Notes under the pieces: generated by a model
Told to the model about the DNA's origin: nothing
What the model saw: only the letters and a program-made list of their open reading frames with translations
Databases searched by the model: none
Part shown: positions 6,965 through 14,276 of the stretch, one piece after another
How positions within the stretch are numbered: position 1 is the stretch's first letter
Layout of the letters: the number at the start of each line of letters is the position of its first letter
Source: an uncultured Clostridium sp.
Lineage (GTDB): Bacteria; Bacillota; Clostridia; Clostridiales; Clostridiaceae
Reading direction: 5' to 3'
NCBI RefSeq assembly: GCF_900769625.1
Contig: NZ_CAAGHK010000019.1
Location: 1 to 14,276 of the forward strand
DNA: 14,276 bases
Translations under genes and position numbers: made by a program

Positions 6965-9400
6965 CTATAGATTCTTATAAATTACTTCGGCTCCCCAAAT
7001 CCCTGTTGCATATTGTTCAATTGTTCTGTCAGATGAGAATATTCCAGAGTGTGCAATATTTACTCCGCACATCTTCTGCCATTTATCAGTATTTCTATAA
7101 AGAGTATCAATCTTATCCTGAGCCTTTAAATATGAATCAAAATCCTTCAATACAAAAAACTCATCATTATAAGTTATTAGATTTTCATAAATGTTTCTAA
7201 ATTTACTTTTATCATTGTTGTATTTTCCATTTATCAAATCATCAATTACTCTTTTAACTCGTGAGTCACTATTATAAATGTCTATAGATCTATATCCTCC
7301 ATTTTTATAATAGTTAAGTACTTCATCTGCAGTTAATCCAAAAATAACTATATTATCGCTTGTTACTTCATCTTTTATTTCAATATTAGCTCCATCTAAA
7401 GTAGCAACTGTTATTGCACCATTCATCATAAACTTCATATTTGATGTTCCCGATGCTTCCTTTGTAGTTGTTGAAATCTGCTCACTAACATCAGCCCCTG
7501 GAATTATCTGTTCAGCCAGCGAAACTCTGTAGTTCTGCATAAACACTAATTTTATCTTATCATTTACTCTGTTATCATTATTTATTTTGTTGGCAACACA
7601 ATTTATCAGTTCAATAATGCTTTTAGCCAGATAATAACCTGGTGCTGCCTTTCCACCAAATATAAATGTTCTCGGTACAATATCCAGCTTTGGATTATCA
7701 AGTAATTTATTATATAAATCCATTATTCTTAAACAATTCAATACCTGTCTCTTATATGCATGGATTCTCTTAACCTGCACATCAAATATAGAATCTGGAT
7801 TTACACTAATATTTTCATTTTTTAATATTAAATCCGCTAATTTTTCTTTGTTATTTAATTTAATCCTTTTTAACTCATCAAGCACTACAGAATCATCTAA
7901 GTGTTTTTGAAAGTTTTTAATATCTACTGGATGACGTATAAAACTTTCTCCAATTGTATCAACTAATAACTTGGTTAACTGTGGATTGCTTTTAATCAGC
8001 CATCTTCTATGAGTGATTCCATTAGTTTTATTATTAAATTTATTTGGATATAAATAATAGAAATCACGCATTTCCTTTTTCTTTAATATTTCTGTATGAA
8101 GCTTTGCGACACCATTCACACTATAACTTCCTACTACTGCAAGATTAGCCATTTTTATATATCCATCATTTATTATTGACATTCTTGATATCTTGTCATA
8201 ATCTCCGGGATACCTTCTGTTTAATTCATTACGGTATCTCCTATTAATTTCTTCAATGATCATATAAATTCTTGGAAGCAGCGTCCTGAACATATCAACT
8301 GGCCATTTTTCAAGAGCTTCTGCCAAAATTGTATGATTAGTATAAGAAATCGTATTAGTTGTAATTCTCCATGCATCATCCCAGTCTAATCCCTCTTCAT
8401 CAACAAGTATCCTCATTAATTCAGGAATTGCGAGTGTTGGATGTGTATCATTTATATGAATGGCTATTTTTTCATTTAATATATTTATATCTTTACCATG
8501 TTTTTTATAATGTCTTATAATACTCTGCACACCTGCAGAAACGAAAAAATACTGTTGTTTAAGCCTTAATTTTTTTCCTTCATAAAATGAATCTTCCGGA
8601 TATAATACTTGAGATATAGATTCTACTGAATTCTTATATTTTATGGCCTGTAGAAAATCTCCCCTGTTAAATGATGAAAAATCAAAATCTTTAGATACAG
8701 CTTCTGCACTCCACAACCTTAAAGTATTTACAACTTCATTTCTATAACCAATTATTGGTGTATCATAAGGAACTGCTAATACTGGTTCAAAATTAACGTG
8801 GGTAAAACTCAGTTTTCCATCAACATAATTTACGTTAACATCTCCGCCAAACTTTACTACTTCAGCCTTTTCAGTTTTTCTCTTCTCCCACACATTTCCT
8901 TCTCGAAGCCAGTCATCAGATAATTCTACCTGTTTTCCATCTATAATCTTCTGTTCAAAGAATCCATATTTATATCTTATCCCGCATCCATTACCTGGAA
9001 TATTTAAAGAAGCCATTGAATCTAAAAAACATGCTGCAAGTCTCCCAAGCCCCCCATTTCCAAGACCTTGATCCTGCTCTAAATTTTCTAGTTCTTCAAG
9101 GTTAATATTTAAATCCTTAAGTGCTTCTCTGCATACATCTCTTATACCCAGATTTAACAGTGCATCTCCTAATAACCTTCCAAGCAAAAACTCCATAGAA
9201 AAATAATATACCTGCTTTTCACCTGTCCTATTATACTTCTTATTGGTTTTCAGCCAATCTCTTGTAACATAATCCCTTACGAGGCTTCCCAAGGCTTCAT
9301 ACTTTTGTTGATTTGTGCCTTCTTTTAACTCAATACCGTGCATTTCAACAAACTTATTTACATAAGCTTTTCTAAATGCCTTTTTATCCATCTCGAGCAT
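6965..9400 (-). CDS. glgP: Glycogen/starch/alpha-glucan phosphorylase (GT35)
   Basis: GlgP removes glucose units from non-reducing ends of alpha-1,4-glucan with phosphate, giving glucose-1-phosphate. It is 811 residues, the usual size. The pyridoxal-phosphate Lys is K656 in EASGTSNMKFMMNGA. Other family blocks are YFSMEFLLGRLLGDALLNLG (about 67-86), the Gly-rich GLGNGGLGRLAACFLDS, IHINDTHPTLAIPELMRIL, NGITHRRWL, VKRIHAYKRQ and LVFMQNYRVSLAEQIIPGADV. The ATG at 9400 has AGGAGG 6 nt upstream; an ATG three codons later is less well placed. It lies 23 nt after glgA and 11 nt before the GH13 gene. No allosteric or phosphorylation site can be inferred. Having it in the biosynthetic cluster couples storage and recovery of glucose. 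Confidence 0.96.
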   Translation of the reverse strand: MLEMDKKAFRKAYVNKFVEMHGIELKEGTNQQKYEALGSLVRDYVTRDWLKTNKKYNRTGEKQVYYFSMEFLLGRLLGDALLNLGIRDVCREALKDLNINLEELENLEQDQGLGNGGLGRLAACFLDSMASLNIPGNGCGIRYKYGFFEQKIIDGKQVELSDDWLREGNVWEKRKTEKAEVVKFGGDVNVNYVDGKLSFTHVNFEPVLAVPYDTPIIGYRNEVVNTLRLWSAEAVSKDFDFSSFNRGDFLQAIKYKNSVESISQVLYPEDSFYEGKKLRLKQQYFFVSAGVQSIIRHYKKHGKDINILNEKIAIHINDTHPTLAIPELMRILVDEEGLDWDDAWRITTNTISYTNHTILAEALEKWPVDMFRTLLPRIYMIIEEINRRYRNELNRRYPGDYDKISRMSIINDGYIKMANLAVVGSYSVNGVAKLHTEILKKKEMRDFYYLYPNKFNNKTNGITHRRWLIKSNPQLTKLLVDTIGESFIRHPVDIKNFQKHLDDSVVLDELKRIKLNNKEKLADLILKNENISVNPDSIFDVQVKRIHAYKRQVLNCLRIMDLYNKLLDNPKLDIVPRTFIFGGKAAPGYYLAKSIIELINCVANKINNDNRVNDKIKLVFMQNYRVSLAEQIIPGADVSEQISTTTKEASGTSNMKFMMNGAITVATLDGANIEIKDEVTSDNIVIFGLTADEVLNYYKNGGYRSIDIYNSDSRVKRVIDDLINGKYNNDKSKFRNIYENLITYNDEFFVLKDFDSYLKAQDKIDTLYRNTDKWQKMCGVNIAHSGIFSSDRTIEQYATGIWGAEVIYKNL

Positions 9401-9423
9401 TAAATACCTCCTATTAAATTGTA

Positions 9424-10863
9424 CTAATTCTGTCCTGTTAATTCTCTGTACATATCAAGATAAATTTGAGCTGATCTTTCCCAACTATTATTGGAATTCA
9501 TTGCATTTCTGATGAGACCATTCCACTTCTTTTTGTCTTTATAAATCCATAAAGCGTATTTAATTATATTTAACAATTCCTCAGCATTATAATTTCTAAA
9601 ACTGAAACCATTTCCCTCGCCAGTATATTCGTTATATGGATTTACTGTATCTCTGAGACCTCCAGTTTCTCTTACTATAGGAATCGAACCATATCTTAAT
9701 GCAATTAGCTGTCCTAAACCACAAGGTTCAAATGCAGATGGCATTAAGAACATATCACTTGAAGCATATATTTTATTAGCTAGAGTATTATCAAATCTTA
9801 TATTTGCAGATACCTTGTTTCCATAAGCATAATCTAACCATTTAAAATGGTCTTCATAATGCCTATCTCCAGTTCCAATAATTACAAGCTGAACATTTTC
9901 CTGAAGCAGTCTATCAGAAATATTAACTAATAAATCAATCCCCTTCTGGCTTGTTAATCTTGTTACCATTGCTATCATTGGAATGTTCTCATCAACTTTT
10001 AAACCTAGTTCCTTCTGAAGAGCAATTTTATTTACAACTTTTCCTCTGAATGAATTTACATCATAATTTTTTATAATTCTCTTATCTGTCTTAGGATTAA
10101 ATTCATCATAGTCTATACCATTTACAATGCCTCTTAAGGCATATGATCTGTCTCTTAATACTCCATCTAATCTATGGCCATATTCAGGTGTCTGAATTTC
10201 ACCAGCATAACTATTACTTACAGTTGTAATTATATCTGAATAATAAAGTCCGCCTTTCATAAAGCTTACACCTTCATCAAATTTCAAACATGTATTTTCA
10301 TATAATTCTAAATCAAAACCGAATAATTCAGGTAATATATTTGGATCAAATACTCCCTGGAATGCTATATTATGAATTGAATATACGCATTTCATCCTCC
10401 AATAAAAGCTGTCATACTTCTTATACTGGAATTTTAATAAAACTGGAATCATTCCTGTCTGCCAGTCATTACAGTGTATTAAATCTGGCTGCCAGTCTAT
10501 TTGTCTCAGCATATCTAAAACTGCTCTGTCAAAAAAAGCAAATCTTTCTGCATCATCATAAAATCCATATAGTCCATCACGATTAAAATACCTTTCATTA
10601 TCTAGAACATAATAAGTCACTCCATTGTAGAAACATTCCCATACACCACAGAATTCCTCTCTCCATCCAACATGTACATTAAACCATTTTACAAATTTCA
10701 ACTTATCTTTTACTTCCCAGTTTAATTCCTTATACTTAGGTATAACAACTCTAACATCTGCATTTTTCTGAGCAAGTGCCTTAGGTAATGCTCCTGCAAC
10801 ATCTCCAAGACCACCACTTTTAATAAAAGGACTTGCCTCAGATGCTACAAATAAAACTCTCAT
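9424..10863 (-). CDS. glgA: Glycogen synthase (ADP-glucose, GT5)
   Basis: GlgA transfers glucose from ADP-glucose to the non-reducing end of alpha-1,4-glucan with retention of configuration. It has 479 residues, matching bacterial GT5 enzymes. The N-terminal Rossmann domain opens with MRVLFVASEASPFIKSGGLGDV, containing the ADP-glucose-binding K15-S-GGL motif. HCNDWQTGMIP lies at 130-140. The C-terminal GT-B domain has TRLTSQKG (R302, K307 equivalent to the catalytic Arg and Lys) and PSAFEPCGLGQL with E379. All key residues are present. The ATG is preceded by AGGGGGAT, 5 nt upstream. It lies 84 nt downstream of glgB, in a gap that holds a strong hairpin, and 23 nt ahead of glgP. Confidence 0.96.
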   Translation of the reverse strand: MRVLFVASEASPFIKSGGLGDVAGALPKALAQKNADVRVVIPKYKELNWEVKDKLKFVKWFNVHVGWREEFCGVWECFYNGVTYYVLDNERYFNRDGLYGFYDDAERFAFFDRAVLDMLRQIDWQPDLIHCNDWQTGMIPVLLKFQYKKYDSFYWRMKCVYSIHNIAFQGVFDPNILPELFGFDLELYENTCLKFDEGVSFMKGGLYYSDIITTVSNSYAGEIQTPEYGHRLDGVLRDRSYALRGIVNGIDYDEFNPKTDKRIIKNYDVNSFRGKVVNKIALQKELGLKVDENIPMIAMVTRLTSQKGIDLLVNISDRLLQENVQLVIIGTGDRHYEDHFKWLDYAYGNKVSANIRFDNTLANKIYASSDMFLMPSAFEPCGLGQLIALRYGSIPIVRETGGLRDTVNPYNEYTGEGNGFSFRNYNAEELLNIIKYALWIYKDKKKWNGLIRNAMNSNNSWERSAQIYLDMYRELTGQN

Positions 10864-10899
10864 CTCTTATCCCCCTAGCCTTATATCAAGATAATTACA

Positions 10900-10931
10900 G
10901 ATTATTGATGATAATCGAATCATCAATAATC
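10900..10931 (-). promoter_or_regulatory. Intercistronic hairpin between glgB and glgA
   Basis: Bases 10900-10912 (GATTATTGATGAT) pair perfectly with 10919-10931 in a 13-bp stem with a 6-nt loop, filling much of the 84-nt gap. On the minus strand no T run follows, so it does not look like a standard terminator. It may be an mRNA processing or stabilising element that sets different glgB and glgA levels, or an operator. The glgA ribosome binding site lies about 25 nt downstream and remains free. Confidence 0.6.
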
Positions 10932-10947
10932 CACAATTTCATGCTTA

Positions 10948-13578
10948 TTACTTTTCTATTTCTTTTTTCTTATCTTCACTTAAAGTTTCTTTATCTTCAT
11001 TAGCAATTATATTCTTAACTTTCAATACTAAAGTAGCCATTGGTGGTACTTTTATCTTTAATGAATATGGCTGATTCTGGAATGGCGCTTTTTCAGCAAA
11101 TAATGGTGTACCCATAACCTGACCTGAACCACCATATTTAACATCATCTGTATTGAACAATTCTTCATATTCTCCATTGAATGGAACACCGATCTGATAA
11201 TCATAGTAAACTGTTGGCTTAAAGTTAACAACAAATATTAAAGTATCTTCATCTTTTCTGCTTCTTCTAGCAAATATAAGAATACTCTGTTCACTATTGT
11301 CAGCTTCTATCCAGTTGAATCCTCTGTAATCATGATCTAATTCCCAAAAAGCCTTATTGTCAAGGTATAAATTATTTAAATCCTTAAAAAATAGATGTGT
11401 CTTTTTATTCATTTCTAAGGCTTCTATCAATCTCCATTCAAGCTCCTCATATTCTCTCCATTCTATTCCCTGAGCAAATTCACATCCCATAAATGTCAGT
11501 TTCTTTCCTGGATGACCCATCATATATCCCATGAATGCTCTTAATCCAGCATACTTGTTCCATTCATCTCCCCACATCTTTTCAATTAGAGAGCATTTTC
11601 CATGAACAACTTCATCATGAGATAATGGCAGTAAATAATTTTCCGCATAATTGTACATCATTGCGAAAGTAATATTTCTGTGATTATGCTTTCTATATTT
11701 AGGATCTATCTTGATATATTCTAATGTATCATTCATCCATCCCATATTCCATTTCATGTTAAATCCTAATCCATCTTTCATTGGTGGTTTTGTTATATTA
11801 GGCCATGCAGTTGATTCTTCTGCAATCATTAATGCAGTTGGATATTCTGCAAAAACAGCTTGATTTAACTGTTTCAAGAAATCTATTGCTTCAAGATTTC
11901 CATTTCCTCCGTATTTATTAGGCTGCCATTCTCCTGGTTCTCTGCTGTAGTCTAAGTATAAAATACTTGATACCGCATCAACTCTTAATCCATCAATATG
12001 GAATTCTCTAAACCAGTATAATGCATTTGATATTAAGTAACTTTGAACTTCAGGTCTTCCTAAATCGAAGTTGCAAGTACCCCATCCCTTATTATTAGCT
12101 CTCCACTCTTCCTGATATTCATAAGTTGCTGTTCCATCAAATTTATACAATCCATGAGCATCCTTACAGAAGTGACCTGGAACCCAATCCATTATTACTC
12201 CTATATTCTCCTCATGTAATTTATTTATCAATACTTTAAGTCCTTCTGGATTTCCGTATCTGCTTGTTGGAGAATAATATCCTGTTCCTTGATATCCCCA
12301 TGAAGCATCTAATGGATGTTCAACAAGAGGCATTATTTCTACATGTGAATAACCCATTTCCCTTAAGTATTTTGGTAATAATTCGCTAATTTCTTGATAA
12401 GTTAAAAATTCACCATCTTTATTTGTCTTCCATGAACCAAGATGAATTTCATAAATATTTAAAGGCTGTTCTAAAACATTCACTTTATTTCTCTTATCTA
12501 TCCATTTTTTATCATTCCATTTAAAGTCTTTAGGTGAATAAATTATTGAAGCATTATTCGGTCTTACTTCACTAAATACTGCATATGGATCAGATTTATA
12601 TTCTCCTTGTTTTCCCTGATTATCAACTATGCAATATTTATATTTATCGCCTTCTTTAGGCTGTTTAAAAAATCCAACCCATATTCCATTATCACTTATC
12701 TTCTTTAATTTATATTCTTCCCTTACTGTAAAGTCATTAAAGTCTCCTACAATATATACATCCTTTGCTCTAGGTGCCCATGTAGCAAACTGAACACCCT
12801 TTTCGTTATTTCTTGTTACAATATGTGCTCCCAAAATATCATAGGCATTATAATTTTTACCTTTATGGAACAAATATTCATTAAAACTTGTTATTTCAGT
12901 TTTATCTGCATTGCTGTTGATACCTTGTTTATCATCATCAGCTGCTAAGGCTTTCTTACTTTCTATAGCTTCTGATTTATTATCTATAATTTTATCGTTA
13001 TTTACTTTTTCCTTTTTATCTGAAGAAGCTTCTTTATTATCAGTTACTTTATTAGCTGCTTTAATAGCCTTTTCTTCATTTTTACCAGCAACTGATTCTT
13101 TAACTTCTAATGTCTCTTTTATTTCTTCTGCTTTTATTTCTTTATTTTCATCTTCAGCTTTAATAGCTTTAGTTGTTTTTGAAGTTTTAGTAGTCTTAGT
13201 TGTTTTTTTAGTACTTCTTGCTTTAGTTGTTGTCTTTCTTGTTGTTTTCTTTTCAGTCTTTCCACCATCTAAAGCTGAATCTGCTTTTACTTCAATTTCT
13301 GTTTGAGATTTGTCAGCTGATTTTTCAGTAGTATCTATATTTACATTTTTACTATCCTCACTATTTGAAGCTTTTTTTGCAGTATTCCTTTCAGTTGCTA
13401 CGTTCACCTTAACTTCTTTACTTTCTGCTTTAGATTTTGCTTTAGAAGTTTTTGATGTAGATTTTCTTCTTGTTGTCTTACTCTTTTCCTTTGTAGAAGA
13501 TGCTGAATAATCTACTTTTGTTGCTGCAACCTCAGTTTTTGTAACAGTTTCAGTGCTTGCATTAGGTTTATCTGACAT
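10948..13578 (-). CDS. glgB: 1,4-alpha-glucan branching enzyme with long charged N-terminal extension
   Basis: GlgB cuts alpha-1,4 chains and rejoins them as alpha-1,6 branches. Residues 1-230 are low-complexity, rich in Lys, Thr, Ser, Glu and Ala, with basic blocks at 30-54 (KTTRRKSTSKTSK) and 107-140 (KKTTRK, TKKTTKTTKTSKTTK) between acidic Glu/Lys stretches. The enzyme proper follows: an N-terminal CBM48 domain (about 240-345, GVQFATWAPRAKDVYIVGDF), a GH13 barrel, and a beta domain to about 855, then a short charged tail. Nucleophile D534 (GLRVDAV), acid/base E587 (MIAEEST) and D655 (LSHDEVVHGK) are intact. At 876 residues it exceeds the usual 620-740. The start at 13578 has GGGGGT 9 nt upstream, and there is no other Met before the catalytic barrel, so the extension appears genuinely translated. 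It is the first gene of the locus. Confidence 0.95.
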   Translation of the reverse strand: MSDKPNASTETVTKTEVAATKVDYSASSTKEKSKTTRRKSTSKTSKAKSKAESKEVKVNVATERNTAKKASNSEDSKNVNIDTTEKSADKSQTEIEVKADSALDGGKTEKKTTRKTTTKARSTKKTTKTTKTSKTTKAIKAEDENKEIKAEEIKETLEVKESVAGKNEEKAIKAANKVTDNKEASSDKKEKVNNDKIIDNKSEAIESKKALAADDDKQGINSNADKTEITSFNEYLFHKGKNYNAYDILGAHIVTRNNEKGVQFATWAPRAKDVYIVGDFNDFTVREEYKLKKISDNGIWVGFFKQPKEGDKYKYCIVDNQGKQGEYKSDPYAVFSEVRPNNASIIYSPKDFKWNDKKWIDKRNKVNVLEQPLNIYEIHLGSWKTNKDGEFLTYQEISELLPKYLREMGYSHVEIMPLVEHPLDASWGYQGTGYYSPTSRYGNPEGLKVLINKLHEENIGVIMDWVPGHFCKDAHGLYKFDGTATYEYQEEWRANNKGWGTCNFDLGRPEVQSYLISNALYWFREFHIDGLRVDAVSSILYLDYSREPGEWQPNKYGGNGNLEAIDFLKQLNQAVFAEYPTALMIAEESTAWPNITKPPMKDGLGFNMKWNMGWMNDTLEYIKIDPKYRKHNHRNITFAMMYNYAENYLLPLSHDEVVHGKCSLIEKMWGDEWNKYAGLRAFMGYMMGHPGKKLTFMGCEFAQGIEWREYEELEWRLIEALEMNKKTHLFFKDLNNLYLDNKAFWELDHDYRGFNWIEADNSEQSILIFARRSRKDEDTLIFVVNFKPTVYYDYQIGVPFNGEYEELFNTDDVKYGGSGQVMGTPLFAEKAPFQNQPYSLKIKVPPMATLVLKVKNIIANEDKETLSEDKKKEIEK

Positions 13579-13618
13579 TAACTCTTACCCCCATCCATAT
13601 TAGTATCCCTCTCATAGT

Positions 13619-13624
13619 ATTATA
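13619..13624 (-). promoter_or_regulatory. Candidate -10 box of the glgB promoter
   Basis: The minus strand has a perfect TATAAT that would start transcription near 13612, giving a leader of about 34 nt before the glgB ATG. At 17 nt upstream the -35 position reads AAAAAG, which does not match consensus. It may therefore need an activator, use another sigma factor, or be a chance match in AT-rich DNA. Confidence 0.4.
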
Positions 13625-13943
13625 ACCTTTCCTTTGCATTCCTTTTTTATATTTTTAACTTATTTTTGCCTATAAATATATTTTACCAAATTTTGTGAGA
13701 TTTTTCACTTATTTTTATTATTTTCTATATATTAAATTTTTAAATTATACTAAAAGTAAAAAATATATAAATACGTACAATTCAATACATATTTATATAT
13801 TAAGTCTTATCTGTAAATTATTCAATCTTATGTAATTTAATGTAATATTGATATTAAATTAAATTTTAATTTTTATTTTCATCGACCCTCTATTTGATAT
13901 AACTAATTAATTTTTATTTCAAACTTATAAAATTTCTTATAGA

Positions 13944-13968
13944 AGTTTGAATAACAAATTTTCATCAA
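13944..13968. repeat. Imperfect 25-bp direct repeat, copy 1
   Basis: This segment matches 14030-14054 at 22 of 25 positions, including AAATTTTCATCAA in both. The offset is 86 bp. It overlaps the 3' arm of the hairpin at 13918-13951. Function unknown. Confidence 0.5.
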
Positions 13969-14029
13969 GTCGAATAAATCTAAAAATATTATACTATGAT
14001 GGGTAATTGTTAATTGAAATGTTTAAATA

Positions 14030-14054
14030 AGTTCTAATAATAAATTTTCATCAA
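14030..14054. repeat. Imperfect 25-bp direct repeat, copy 2
   Basis: Second copy of the repeat at 13944-13968, differing at three positions. It lies about 90 bp downstream of the 5S rRNA terminator, in transcription direction. Confidence 0.5.
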
Positions 14055-14140
14055 AAAAATATATATGTAACTATTCCTTTTTGGTTTTTAATTTTTTATC
14101 TGAGCATTTGCTAATACTACCTACTTTATTTTTGAACGCT

Positions 14141-14169
14141 AAAAAGGATAGTTATTTTTAACTATCCTT
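14141..14169 (-). terminator. rRNA operon terminator after 5S
   Basis: AAGGATAGTTA (14144-14154) pairs with TAACTATCCTT (14159-14169), an 11-bp stem with a TTTT loop. On the minus strand it is followed by a run of five T (14145-14141). It lies about 8 nt past the 5S 3' end and should terminate the upstream rRNA operon ahead of glgB. Confidence 0.88.
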
Positions 14170-14176
14170 ACTCTTA

Positions 14177-14276
14177 CCTGGCGACGTCCTACTCTTCCAC
14201 ACGGTCTCCCATGCAGTACCATCGGCGCTATAGACCTTAACTGTCCTGTTCGGAATGGGAAGGAGTGTTACCTCTA
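14177..14276 (-). rRNA. rrf: 5S ribosomal RNA, 3' portion (partial)
   Basis: The minus strand reads the conserved 5S segments CACTCCTTCCCATTCCGAAC, GCGCCGATGGTACTGC and GGGAGACCGTGTGGAAGAGT, and ends near CGCCAGGT. About 100 nt are visible; the first ~17 nt are beyond the right edge. The exact 3' end is set by similarity. It is the last gene of an rRNA operon running toward glgB. Confidence 0.96.

Larger units (their letters stand above)
13579..14140. other. AT-rich non-coding region between 5S rRNA and glgB
   Basis: This roughly 560-nt stretch has no credible coding sequence or tRNA. It holds the likely glgB promoter near its left end and a second perfect TATAAT on the minus strand (13988-13993) with TTAACA (14008-14013) at a poor 14-nt spacing. 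It also holds a hairpin TTCAAACTT (13918-13926)/AAGTTTGAA (13943-13951), and an imperfect direct repeat (13944-13968 and 14030-14054). Confidence 0.6.

Noticed and set aside
6769..7200. 143-codon plus-strand frame across the glgP/GH13 junction
   Set aside because: It is antisense to two well-supported genes, has no ribosome binding site and no recognisable domain.
12911..13510. Two hydrophobic plus-strand frames antisense to the glgB extension
   Set aside because: Antisense of Lys, Glu and Thr codons yields Phe, Leu, Ser and Val codons without stops, so these are mirror images of the low-complexity coding sequence, with no start signals of their own.
13968..13974. Spo0A-box-like AGTCGAA upstream of glgB
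   Set aside because: Attractive because granulose formation is linked to sporulation, but it misses the first T of TGNCGAA, is about 390 nt from the glgB start, and a 7-mer with one mismatch is expected by chance.
1..14276. CRISPR arrays, tRNA genes, toxin-antitoxin or phage genes
   Set aside because: No regularly spaced repeats, no cloverleaf with T-loop consensus, and no reading frames beyond those listed looked real.

Overview
The window is low-GC Firmicutes DNA, most likely Clostridium sensu stricto (cluster I). The evidence is a clostridial-type 16S rRNA 5' end, very AT-rich intergenic DNA, strong AGGAGG-type ribosome binding sites, and a complete clostridial glycogen (granulose) gene set. 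The species cannot be fixed from the sequence alone.

Layout, left to right. Positions 1-96 are the 5' end of a 16S rRNA gene on the minus strand, with its leader and two tandem promoters of TTGACA type (about 97-350). An AT-rich stretch with no gene follows (351-840). An IS4-family transposase gene lies on the plus strand (1043-2209). It sits in an AT-rich core bracketed by two GC-rich, palindrome-rich blocks (841-940 and 2434-2570) that carry a 13-bp inverted repeat. After a terminator hairpin (2574-2606) comes a six-gene minus-strand glycogen locus. In transcription order it is glgB (13578-10948), glgA (10863-9424), glgP (9400-6965), a GH13 amylase-like gene (6953-5121), glgC (4981-3818) and glgD (3793-2693). 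About 560 nt of AT-rich non-coding DNA then leads to a terminator and the 3' part of a 5S rRNA gene (14177-14276). The whole locus is therefore wedged between two co-oriented rRNA operons.

How the genes work together. GlgC, with the non-catalytic paralogue GlgD, makes ADP-glucose. GlgA polymerises it into alpha-1,4-glucan and GlgB adds alpha-1,6 branches. GlgP degrades the chains to glucose-1-phosphate, which is also GlgC's substrate. Gaps of 11-84 nt suggest one main transcript from glgB. A second promoter containing a 9-bp-stem palindrome lies in the 139-nt gap before glgC, so ADP-glucose synthesis could be controlled separately.

Most notable points. (1) The GH13 protein has an intact reading frame and fold signature but has lost the catalytic nucleophile (Asp to Asn347), the acid/base (Glu to Asp376) and both active-site histidines. 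It looks like a conserved pseudo-amylase in a glycogen operon. (2) GlgB carries a Lys/Thr/Ser/Glu-rich, histone-H1-like N-terminal extension of about 230 residues. (3) The transposase gene has its Shine-Dalgarno inside a 14-bp hairpin, a layout that would block translation from read-through transcripts.
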